Origin: CALKXV01 sp964632495
Lineage (GTDB): Bacteria > Pseudomonadota > Alphaproteobacteria > Rhodobacterales > Rhodobacteraceae
Direction of reading: 5' to 3'
Length of the DNA stretch: 64,000 nt
Assembly: GCA_964632495.1 (NCBI GenBank)
Contig: CAZWDS010000002.1
Location: forward strand, 62,001 to 126,000
The translations under genes and the position numbers were made by a program. The notes beneath the pieces were generated by a model, which saw only the letters and a program-made list of their open reading frames with translations, was not told the origin of the DNA and made no database searches. Below, piece after piece: positions 36,497 through 44,196 of this stretch. How positions within the stretch are numbered: position 1 is the first letter of the stretch; every line of letters starts with the position of its first letter.

Positions 36497-36587
36497 ATCA
36501 ATCTCTATCAATCATTGTGCACGCAGAAATTTTTGTTGATTGGTTGCGAAAATAAGGCAATGGTTGCAATCAATACGAAAAATTGAT
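36497..36587. promoter_or_regulatory. Repeated ATCAAT half-sites between FAH and GntR genes
   Basis: ATCAAT occurs at 36497-36502, 36507-36512 and 36569-36574, and its complement ATTGAT at 36582-36587. A near match, TTGATT at 36536-36541, begins a 7-bp inverted repeat TTGATTG...CAATCAA (36536-36542 and 36567-36573). The cluster lies in the divergent promoter region and is the best candidate for the GntR operator. Confidence 0.45.
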
Positions 36588-36595
36588 CACCCAAT

Positions 36596-37294
36596 TTGGA
36601 ACCAAAGTTGACCAAGCTTGAACGCTTTGACCGCGAAGATGCGCTGGCTGCCCTCACTGGCTTTATCCGCGATGGTGGCTACTCTCCGGGTGACCGATTG
36701 CCTGCCGAACGCGAGTTGATCGTCAGTCTGGGCATGAGTCGCAACACATTGCGTCGCGCGCTTGAATCGCTTGAACGGGATGGTTCGATTTGGCGGCATG
36801 TTGGTAAGGGAACCTTCGTTGCAGCCCATGGCGGGGAGGCGGGAACAGGGACGCTGGCCGAACTGTCTCAGCAGGTGACACCCGTACAATTGATGCGCGC
36901 ACGACTGGCGTTAGAGCCTGCGATTGCGCGGGAAGCGGCGGTGAATGCCTCTGACGAGGCTGTGACGCGTCTGAAGATTTCTAAGGACCGCGCTGTCGAG
37001 GCGCCCAATTGGGACGACTATGAAACGCAAGACGACGCTTTTCACCGCGCTGTGGCAGAAGCCAGCGGCAACGTCTTGTTGTTGTCCCTCTTTGACCAGT
37101 TGAACCAAGTGCGCCGGGCCGTGGCTTGGAACGTTGTCGTTCGCAAGTCCGACCGGCCGTCGCGCGACCACACGAGTTTTGCAGAACACGACGATATTTT
37201 GAACGCCATCGAAGCCCGTGATCCCGCCGCTGCTCAGGCAGCCATGCGCAAGCATCTGGGATCCGTGTCGGCGCGACTTTTTGAGGAGACCTAA
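36596..37294 (+). CDS. FadR-subfamily GntR transcriptional regulator
   Basis: 232 aa. The N-terminal winged helix is clear (GYSPGDRLPAERELIVSLGM, SRNTLRRALESLERDGSI, GKGTFV). It is followed by an all-helical FCD ligand domain (about 95-225) with the metal-binding His pattern (DDAFHRAVAEASGN ... EHDDILNAI). The start is a TTG at 36596; a later TTG at residue 5 is possible. Divergent from the FAH-Tct-Mo-hydroxylase operon and upstream of the ABC importer, so it probably responds to the substrate or an intermediate of that pathway. Confidence 0.88.
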   Translation: MEPKLTKLERFDREDALAALTGFIRDGGYSPGDRLPAERELIVSLGMSRNTLRRALESLERDGSIWRHVGKGTFVAAHGGEAGTGTLAELSQQVTPVQLMRARLALEPAIAREAAVNASDEAVTRLKISKDRAVEAPNWDDYETQDDAFHRAVAEASGNVLLLSLFDQLNQVRRAVAWNVVVRKSDRPSRDHTSFAEHDDILNAIEARDPAAAQAAMRKHLGSVSARLFEET

Positions 37295-37408
37295 ATCAAC
37301 CACGCGGCAAAAGATGTCCCGAAGGCACGCGTCGCATACTTTACAGAATAAAGTTACTCTGGAAGGTGACATTTCTACTTGGTTACAACAAGACAGATGA
37401 AACACTAC

Positions 37409-37618
37409 GTGCAACGTCCGTGGCTGCGGAGAAAATTCGCATCGCGCTGGCGGAAACACCATCNNNNNNNNNNNNNNNNNNNNNNNNNNNNNNNNNNNNN
37501 NNNNNNNNNNNNNNNNNNNNNNNNNNNNNNNNNNNNNNNNNNNNNNNNNNNNNNNNNNNNNNNGTGCAACGTCCGTGGCTGCGGAGAAAATTCGCATCGC
37601 GCTGGCGGAAACACCATC
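37409..37618. repeat. Identical 55-bp contig ends flanking a 100-N scaffold gap
   Basis: The 55 bases at 37409-37463 are repeated exactly at 37564-37618, on either side of 100 N (37464-37563). The identity ends exactly where each contig ends. An overlap of 55 equals a common de Bruijn k-mer, so the gap is likely an assembly artefact and the two copies one sequence. Confidence 0.85.
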
Positions 37619-38477
37619 CGACGAATTGGCAGCGTTTTTCGTGGCATTGGACCGCGCAAAGGCGAACGATCTGGATTACGAGTGGACCGCGTTTTCGGAC
37701 GAAGAGCTGGCCATTCAAGCCGTGCTTAGCGGTCAGATGGATATCGGATTTGGCACGCCTTATGCGGCGATGCAGCGTTCGAAGGCGCCGATCCGGATTG
37801 TGTTTCAGCTGTCGAAGCTGAAGTTCTTTCCCGTCACGACAAAGGCCTACAGCAAGCTGGAAGACCTGAACGGCGAGCCGATCCTGTTGCACTCACGCGG
37901 CGGCGGAACGGATTCAATTGCTAACGTCATCGAAACCACGCTTGGCATGGAGTTTGGCGACCGGTCATATGTGCCGGGGTCTTCCAACCGGGTTGCGGCC
38001 CTTCTGGGCGGTCGCGCAGACGCCACGATCATCGATTTGTCGAACAAGAACAAGCTGATGCGTAGCGAAGCTGGCGGCAATTTCAACGTGCTTGAGATGT
38101 TCGATGTCGAGGCCAGCGACGAAGCGCTGTTCGGCAATCTGGATTGGATCCAGAACAACGAAGAGGACGTTCAAATCTTTGTCGATGCGCTGGTCAGCAC
38201 ATGGCAGGATATGCACGAGGATCCGACGATCATCCGCCGCGAGACCAATCCCGATGGACCCATCGGTCAGCTTCCTGCCGAGATTCTGGCGGAACTGGAT
38301 GGCTTCTACGCGGATGCGGTCGAGGCTGGCTTGTACTCGCCAAACGGAGGCGGTCGTACTGCGGCCCAAGCCGACATGGAGTGGTATTCAGCCGCCGGTC
38401 AGCTGGAAGGCAGCCCGGACGAGCTGAACATCGAAGACTTCTGGTACCTCGCTCCACTTGATGCGGCGATGAAGTGA
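37564..38477 (+). CDS. NitT/TauT-type ABC transporter substrate-binding protein, 5' end broken by the gap
   Basis: After the gap the frame reads SVAAEKIRIALAETP and continues about 300 residues as an NMT1/SsuA-like binding protein (GQMDIGFGTPYAAMQRS; LNGEPILLHSRGGGTDSI; GGRADATIIDLSN). The first in-frame start is GTG 37575. Collapsing the duplicated 55 bp joins the frame to upstream codons from GTG 37366, but no hydrophobic signal peptide appears there, although SVAA/EK looks like a cleavage site. So the true 5' end is probably misassembled. First gene of the ABC operon. Confidence 0.8.
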
Positions 38478-38489
38478 TCTGAAAACTTG

Positions 38490-38518
38490 CCGACGCGCCC
38501 AAATCTGTGGCGCGTCGG
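38490..38518 (+). terminator. Intra-operon hairpin after the binding-protein gene
   Basis: CCGACGCGCC, a 9-nt loop, then GGCGCGTCGG, followed by a mixed T-rich tract. It lies 13 nt after the binding-protein stop and before the permease ATG. It probably attenuates or stabilises the message so that the binding protein is made in excess. Confidence 0.65.
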
Positions 38519-38539
38519 TTTCCTCATTTGGACATTGTG

Positions 38540-39301
38540 ATGATGACACGCGCCACTCTTCTAAAAATCCTGTCGGCCCTGATCTTGTTCGGGGCGTGGG
38601 AAATTGCGGGTCGCATCCCGGTCAGTCTGGCGTTTCCGACGTTCTTTGAATCCATGGCGGCCTTGTTCCGCATGGCTTTCGACGGCACGCTTTGGGAGGC
38701 TTATGGCGAAACGCTGCAACCTCTTGTGGTGGGGGTTGCGATCTCGGCTGTGCTTGGGATTGCCATTGGCCTTTGGGTGGGTCTAAGCGACTTCTTTGAC
38801 TGGTTGTTCTCGCCCATCTTCATCGTCATGCAAGCCGCTCCGCTGGCAGCGCTGATCCCGCTTCTGGTACTGGCTTACGGAATTGGGCTGACCTCGAAAG
38901 TGCTGGTCGTGTGCATTATGGCGATGCCGGTGATCGTGCTGAACACGGCGGGCGCGGTGCGCAATACTCCAGAGTCCATGAAAGAAATGGGTAAGTCGTT
39001 CCTTGCGACTGACCTGTCCATCATTCTGAAAATCGTCGTCCCTGCCGCGTCTCCGGTGATTTTTGCGGGCTTGCGTCTTGGGATTTCCGCCGGCTTCATC
39101 GGCGCCATCCTGGCCGAGCTGAAAATCACGCCGACGGGTGTTGGCGACATTATCACCTATAGCCGGTCCATCGCGGATTACCCCAGCATGTATGCGGCGA
39201 TCTTCTCGATCATTCTTCTGGCGGTCTTATTCCTGAACTTGCTGGAAAAGACTGAAACCGTCCTCTTCAAGGGAAACCAACGTGGCTATGTCTCAGACTA
39301 A
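38540..39301 (+). CDS. ABC transporter permease, NitT/TauT type (first)
   Basis: 253 aa with six hydrophobic helices and the BPD EAA-loop region (NTPESMKEMGKSFLATDLSIILKIVVPAASP). The ATG at 38540 is chosen because the longer frame starts inside the 38490-38518 hairpin. It overlaps the ATPase gene by about 20 bp. It pairs with the second permease to form a heteromeric channel. Confidence 0.87.
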   Translation: MMTRATLLKILSALILFGAWEIAGRIPVSLAFPTFFESMAALFRMAFDGTLWEAYGETLQPLVVGVAISAVLGIAIGLWVGLSDFFDWLFSPIFIVMQAAPLAALIPLLVLAYGIGLTSKVLVVCIMAMPVIVLNTAGAVRNTPESMKEMGKSFLATDLSIILKIVVPAASPVIFAGLRLGISAGFIGAILAELKITPTGVGDIITYSRSIADYPSMYAAIFSIILLAVLFLNLLEKTETVLFKGNQRGYVSD

Positions 39302-40079
39302 GATGGTCGTCGCTGACGACATTCCAGAAAGCGCGGTTTCAACGCGGAACATCTCGAAAAACTATGGCGAGGTGGAAGCGTTGCGCGACCTGTCTCTGGA
39401 GTTTCCACGCGGCCAACTGACTTCTTTGCTGGGGCCGTCAGGCTGCGGCAAGACCACGCTACTGAAGATTATCGCAGGTCTGTTGGAGCCGACCTCGGGC
39501 GAGGTTGAGGTGAACGGCAAGACGGTGACCGGCCCCGGACCGGACCGCGCTTTCGTGTTTCAGGATTTTGCGCTGTTGCCTTGGGCCAGCGTCATGCGGA
39601 ACGTCACCTTCGGCCTTGAGATGCGCGGCGTCGCCAAGTCCGAGCGGGAGGACATCGCGGCGCGTTATATCAAAGAGGTTGGCTTGGGCGGATTCGAACA
39701 TGCCTATCCCCACGAATTGTCAGGCGGCATGCGCCAGCGCGTCGGCTTGGCGCGGGCGCTTTCGGTCGATGCTGAAGTATTGTTGATGGACGAGCCGTTT
39801 TCGGCGGTCGATGAACAGACCCGCCGGAAGTTTCAGGAAGACTTGCTAGGTCTTGTCCAGAACGAGAATAAGACCTTTATCTTCGTCACCCACTCGATCG
39901 AAGAAGCGGTTTATGTGTCGGACCAGATCGCCATCCTTCTGCCGCGTCCCAGCCGCGTGCATGAAATCATCCGCCCTTCGGGCTTTCGCGACAAAGGTGT
40001 CGACAACATCCGCCGCGATCCCGAGTACCTGGATATCGTTGATGAAATTTGGGCGTCGCTGCGCACCTATGTGGAATAG
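39282..40079 (+). CDS. ABC transporter ATP-binding protein, NitT/TauT type
   Basis: 265 aa. Walker A GPSGCGKTTLL, the Q-loop in VFQDFALLPW, signature LSGGMRQRVGLARAL, Walker B VLLMDEPFSAVDEQTR and the H-loop THSIEEA are all present. The start is GTG 39282, or ATG 39288 within the same codons, overlapping the first permease gene. It energises the importer with the two flanking permeases. Confidence 0.93.
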   Translation: MAMSQTKMVVADDIPESAVSTRNISKNYGEVEALRDLSLEFPRGQLTSLLGPSGCGKTTLLKIIAGLLEPTSGEVEVNGKTVTGPGPDRAFVFQDFALLPWASVMRNVTFGLEMRGVAKSEREDIAARYIKEVGLGGFEHAYPHELSGGMRQRVGLARALSVDAEVLLMDEPFSAVDEQTRRKFQEDLLGLVQNENKTFIFVTHSIEEAVYVSDQIAILLPRPSRVHEIIRPSGFRDKGVDNIRRDPEYLDIVDEIWASLRTYVE

Positions 40080-40082
40080 AAC

Positions 40083-40835
40083 ATGACACTCTTTGGATAC
40101 CGTTTGCCGGGCATGTCGTCGCTGATTCTGTGGGGGCTGTTGTGGGAAATCATTGGCCAGACCGGCATGACCTTCTTTGTGCCGCCTTTGTCCGAGGTCT
40201 TGGCAACCCTGTTCGAAGTCATACAAACCGCCGCCTTCCAGAAGGCTTTGTATGAAACCGCCTATGCCTTCATCGCGGGCGTCTTCTTTGCCATCGTCAT
40301 AGGCATTCCGACCGGCATTCTGATGGGCAAGAACCGCTTGCTGGATGAACTGTTGCTGCCATGGGTGAACGTGTTTCTCAGTGCGCCTTTGACGGCATTG
40401 GTGCCGGTCTTGATGGTTCTGTTCGGCTTCGGAATGAAAGCGATCATTATAACCACGACGCTCTTCGCGATCTGGATCATCATTTTGAACAGCCGCGCTG
40501 GCGTGAAACAGATCAACCGCTCACTGGTGGAAATGGCCCATAGCTTTGGTGCCTCACCGGTGGACGCTTTCTTCAAGATCTATTTCTGGGCCGCCTTGCC
40601 TGAGATTTTGGGCGGTGTTCGGATTGGGATTATTCGGGCTGTGAAAGGCGTGATCATCGGGCAGCTTCTGATTTCGATCGTAGGCTTTGGAGCTTTGTTC
40701 GAACTTTACTCAGCCAACTTTCTGATGGGGCACTTCTGGGCCGTGTTGATCGTGTTGTTCGCTTTGGCCTTCACGATATCCGAATTTCTAGCCTATCTAG
40801 AGCGCCGTGTTTCGTATTACGCAGCCAAGCGGTAA
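40083..40835 (+). CDS. ABC transporter permease, NitT/TauT type (second)
   Basis: 250 aa, six helices, with the EAA loop (VKQINRSLVEMAHSFGASPVDAFFKIYFWAALPEI, read in pieces). ATG start 3 nt after the ATPase stop. Last gene of the importer. Its 3' end overlaps a minus-strand Cys-rich reading frame by 19 bp. Confidence 0.88.
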   Translation: MTLFGYRLPGMSSLILWGLLWEIIGQTGMTFFVPPLSEVLATLFEVIQTAAFQKALYETAYAFIAGVFFAIVIGIPTGILMGKNRLLDELLLPWVNVFLSAPLTALVPVLMVLFGFGMKAIIITTTLFAIWIIILNSRAGVKQINRSLVEMAHSFGASPVDAFFKIYFWAALPEILGGVRIGIIRAVKGVIIGQLLISIVGFGALFELYSANFLMGHFWAVLIVLFALAFTISEFLAYLERRVSYYAAKR

Positions 40836-41005
40836 GCCGATTTCGCGAAGTCAACGGCGCCCCCCGAACACAGGTTGGGCCCGACAACGCGGCCAATGTG
40901 AGCGGGGCACGGAACGGCTTGGGTCGCGCAATAACATGCGGTTGGGGTGCAGCAGTCCATCACGTTTGTGTTGGCTTCGGCACAATAAGCTGAACAGTTG
41001 TTCAT
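40817..41005 (-). CDS. Candidate Cys-rich small protein (62 aa)
   Basis: An ATG frame with eight cysteines at 4, 8, 18, 19, 24, 26, 33 and 46 (MNNCSAYCAEAN; DCCTPTACYC; CPAHIG), ending FAKSAYRLAA. The codons have the G/C-rich third positions of local genes, and the frame fills the otherwise empty 290-bp space between the importer and the sugar cluster, convergent with the importer. The Cys spacing suggests metal binding or disulfides. No signal peptide and only a weak Shine-Dalgarno. No family recognised; expression is unproven. Confidence 0.45.
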   Translation of the reverse strand: MNNCSAYCAEANTNVMDCCTPTACYCATQAVPCPAHIGRVVGPNLCSGGAVDFAKSAYRLAA

Positions 41006-41123
41006 TTTGTCTGTCTTCGTTGTGGGATTTGCGACAGAAGCGATATGACAATCTGTGTTTCTTGTCAGAGAATAATAAGAGAATTATCGTGCGATTGTGA
41101 TTCGAATTTGAGAGTTAGGCGGT

Positions 41124-41912
41124 ATGAAAGTTGCGATTTTGGCTGGGGGCAAAGGCACTAGATTTAGCGAAGAAACGCTTGTTCGACCAAAGCCCATGAT
41201 TGAGGTTGGTGGGCGGCCGATCCTCTGGCACATTATGATGCACTACCACGCCAGTGGCCTAAGCGACTTTGTCATTGCGCTTGGCTACAAAGGCGACTTC
41301 ATTCGAAACTGGTTTGAAAGCGAAAAGCTGTTGCATGACGATGCAGCGTTGTCCAGCCAGTCGAACAAGCAGTTGCCGGATGGCCCCCCGACGCCGGACT
41401 GGAACGTGAAGCTTGCCGATACGGGCCTTGAGACACAAACCGGTGGACGGGTTAAGGCGCTGGCCTCTGAACTGGGCGACGCGCCTTTCATTTTGGCTTG
41501 GGGCGATGGTGTTTCGGACGTTGATGTCGCGAAATTGCAGGCCTTCCACACAGACCACGGAAAACTTGCGACGATGGTTGTGGTGCGACCACCCGCACGG
41601 TTTGGTCATGTTGGGCTGGATGGCGATCAGATTGTGCACTTCGAAGAAAAGCCTGCGCAGGGTGAAGGCTGGATCAACGGTGGCGTCTTTGTCTTGGACC
41701 CAAAGGTGGTTCACTACATCCGCGATGCTTCGACCCACTTCGAGAAAGAACCCTTGGAAACCTTGGCAAGTGATGGACAGCTTATGGCCTATCGCCACGA
41801 GGGGTTCTGGCAATGCATGGACAACGGCCACGACCGAGAAACGCTTGAGCAATTCTGGACAACCGGCAACCGCCCATGGGCCACATGGGAGGACGCGACA
41901 TGCGTGTCTTAG
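41124..41912 (+). CDS. rfbF: Glucose-1-phosphate cytidylyltransferase-type nucleotidyltransferase
   Basis: 262 aa. The nucleotidyltransferase signature KVAILAGGKGTRFSEET with VRPKPMIEVGGRPILWHI, the acidic GDGVSDVD metal site and GWINGGVFVLDP are characteristic of RfbF-like enzymes, which make CDP-glucose from CTP and glucose-1-phosphate. First gene of the sugar cluster; overlaps the epimerase gene by 13 bp. The exact sugar phosphate is not certain. Confidence 0.87.
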   Translation: MKVAILAGGKGTRFSEETLVRPKPMIEVGGRPILWHIMMHYHASGLSDFVIALGYKGDFIRNWFESEKLLHDDAALSSQSNKQLPDGPPTPDWNVKLADTGLETQTGGRVKALASELGDAPFILAWGDGVSDVDVAKLQAFHTDHGKLATMVVVRPPARFGHVGLDGDQIVHFEEKPAQGEGWINGGVFVLDPKVVHYIRDASTHFEKEPLETLASDGQLMAYRHEGFWQCMDNGHDRETLEQFWTTGNRPWATWEDATCVS

Positions 41913-42931
41913 TCACCGGTCACCTTGGCTATATCGGCGTGGTTCTCGCGCCACTTTTACAAAAGGCCGGGCATGACGTTGTCGGCTTGGACATCAACCT
42001 TTACCGCGGGTGCGATTTCGGCCCCGCGGCCCCGACCGTCCCTACGATCATCGGCGATGTGCGCGATGTGACGGCAGATCAATTGGAAGGTTTTGATGCG
42101 ATCATCCATCTGGCCGCGCTAAGCAACGATCCTCTTGGCGACATCGATCCAGACCTGACTGAAGACATCAATTTTCGCGCAACCGTTCGTCTTGCAGAAG
42201 CGGCCAAAGCGGCTGGCGTAGAAAGGTTCGTCTTTTCCTCAAGCTGTTCGAACTATGGCGCTTCAAAAGGCGGTTGGCTTGACGAGATGTCGCCGTTGAA
42301 CCCGGTGACGCCCTATGCTGTCTCAAAGATGCGCAGCGAAGAAGCGTTGGACAAGCTGGCCGACGATACGTTTTGCCCGATCTATCTGCGCAGCGGCACG
42401 GCCTATGGGTTGTCCAGCCGATTGCGGTTTGATCTTGTCGTAAACAACCTTACGGCTTGGGCGATCGCGACCGGTCAGGTTCGTCTGAAATCGGATGGCC
42501 GTGCATGGCGCCCTTTGGTGCATGCGCAAGATATGGCCGCCGCTTTCGAATTGATGCTTACGACGGATCGATCTTTGGTGCACCGTCAGCCATTTAACGT
42601 TGGACGCAACGAAGATTGCATGCAGGTCCGCGACATCGCGAATATCGTCGCAGAAGAAGTTCCGTCCGCAGCAGTCACCTTCGCCGAAGGCCATTCCGCC
42701 GACCAACGCACCTATCAGGTTGATTGCTCTAAGATCGGTTTGATCGGGTTCCGCCCGAAGTGGGATGTGCGCCGCGGTGTGATCGAATTGCGCGATGCCT
42801 TCCAAACGTACGGCGCAGCTGTCAGCGAGTTTGAAGGCACCAAATATCAACGGGTCGCACGTGTTAGCCATCTGATGGCGTCGGGCGAAGTTGACGGTAA
42901 GCTGAGGCGGCTTAAAGAATGGGCAGCTTAA
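41900..42931 (+). CDS. NAD-dependent epimerase/dehydratase (extended SDR)
   Basis: 343 aa from ATG 41900 (MRVLVTGHLGYIGVVLAPLL). It has the Rossmann motif GHLGYIG, IHLAALSND and the catalytic S-(x)-Y-x3-K (SSCSNYGASKG ... PYAVSKM). It modifies the nucleotide sugar made by the previous enzyme, by dehydration, epimerisation or ketoreduction. It overlaps its neighbours on both sides. Confidence 0.88.
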   Translation: MRVLVTGHLGYIGVVLAPLLQKAGHDVVGLDINLYRGCDFGPAAPTVPTIIGDVRDVTADQLEGFDAIIHLAALSNDPLGDIDPDLTEDINFRATVRLAEAAKAAGVERFVFSSSCSNYGASKGGWLDEMSPLNPVTPYAVSKMRSEEALDKLADDTFCPIYLRSGTAYGLSSRLRFDLVVNNLTAWAIATGQVRLKSDGRAWRPLVHAQDMAAAFELMLTTDRSLVHRQPFNVGRNEDCMQVRDIANIVAEEVPSAAVTFAEGHSADQRTYQVDCSKIGLIGFRPKWDVRRGVIELRDAFQTYGAAVSEFEGTKYQRVARVSHLMASGEVDGKLRRLKEWAA

Positions 42932-44196
42932 CCCGTCTGGCTCCGCTGCACAGGATAGATAAGTGCCGGTCTTGTGGATCGGACAACCTTGCGTCGGTCA
43001 TTGCCTTTGGCGAAACCCCGATTGCAGACCGCTTGGTCCCGGCGTCCTACAGCGAAGAAGAATATGTAGCCCCTTTGACGTTGCTGCATTGCACTGAATG
43101 CGGTCTTTGCCAAATCGCCGAAACCGTTGATCCGGCGGTTCTGTTTGGTAAGGACTATCCCTACTATTCTTCCGTCTCGCCGGCCTTGCTTGCGCATTTT
43201 AAGGGCAGCGCAGATGCCATCCTTGATCGTTATAACCTTGGCGCCGATGATTTGGTTGTCGAGCCTGCCTCGAACGACGGATACATGCTTGAGAACTTTC
43301 AAAAGGCTGGTGTTCAGACGTTGGGCATTGACCCTGCAGCCGGTCCTGTTTCTGTTGCGCGTGAGAAAGGCATTGAATCGATCCATGACTTTTTTACATT
43401 AGACTTGGCCAAAGAATTGGCTGTCAGTGGAAAACGCGCAAGTGTCGTTCTTGCCAATAATGTTCTGGCGCATGTTCCCAACCCGGGTGAATTCGTCGAA
43501 GGGATCGCCGTGTTATTAAGAGACGACGGCGTTGCAGTTTTTGAGTTTCCCTATCTGGTTGATCTGGTCGAAAAACGTGCCTTCGATACGATCTATCACC
43601 AGCATCTTTTGTACCTGTCAGCGACCTCGGTTTCGGCCTTGTTTGAAAAGAATGGCCTTTACCTGAATGACGTCGAACGCACGACTGTGCATGGCGGTTC
43701 GTTGCGCGTCACAGCAAGCAAAGGGGCAGGGGCCAGCCAAGCGGTTGTGGACATGCTGCAAAGCGAAGCCGACGCGGGGGTGTTGAGCGCAGATTACTAC
43801 GATGCCTTTTGTGCTGGCCTTGAAGGCATGCGAACTGAAACGCGCGCCGCGATTGAACAGTGTCGTGCCAATGGCAAACGGATCATTGGGTATGGCGCTG
43901 CGGCGAAGGCCACAACGTTGCTGCATTATTTCGGAATTACCAAGTCGAACATTGACTGTATTGTTGATAAAAGCACTTGGAAACAGGGTCTTGAAATGCC
44001 GGTTGTGCGCATTCCAATCGTGTCGCCCGATCAGTTAGACACTGTTCATCCCGACGTTGTTTTGATCCTTGCGTGGAACTTTGCCCGCGAAATCGCTGCC
44101 GAGAACACAGCCGTTTCAGATGCGGGCGGTGTTTTTCTTGTTCCCGTTCCCAGCTTGCGCGAAGTCAGCGTCAACGACGCCGGAGCCTCCCTATGA
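42919..44196 (+). CDS. Zinc-containing sugar C-methyltransferase family protein
   Basis: 425 aa. The N-terminal zinc-binding motif CRSCGSDNLASVIAFGETP with CTECGLCQ, the SAM-binding core (LVVEPASNDGYMLENF) and the C-terminal half with GYGAAAKATTLLHYFG match the TylC3/NovU-type C-methyltransferase architecture. These enzymes C-methylate nucleotide-linked keto-deoxysugars. Followed by a second related gene with an ATGA overlap. Confidence 0.87.
   Translation: MGSLTRLAPLHRIDKCRSCGSDNLASVIAFGETPIADRLVPASYSEEEYVAPLTLLHCTECGLCQIAETVDPAVLFGKDYPYYSSVSPALLAHFKGSADAILDRYNLGADDLVVEPASNDGYMLENFQKAGVQTLGIDPAAGPVSVAREKGIESIHDFFTLDLAKELAVSGKRASVVLANNVLAHVPNPGEFVEGIAVLLRDDGVAVFEFPYLVDLVEKRAFDTIYHQHLLYLSATSVSALFEKNGLYLNDVERTTVHGGSLRVTASKGAGASQAVVDMLQSEADAGVLSADYYDAFCAGLEGMRTETRAAIEQCRANGKRIIGYGAAAKATTLLHYFGITKSNIDCIVDKSTWKQGLEMPVVRIPIVSPDQLDTVHPDVVLILAWNFAREIAAENTAVSDAGGVFLVPVPSLREVSVNDAGASL

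Noticed and set aside
36911..37597. Minus-strand open frame through GntR and the gap
   Set aside because: Runs through 100 N and is antisense to the regulator gene.
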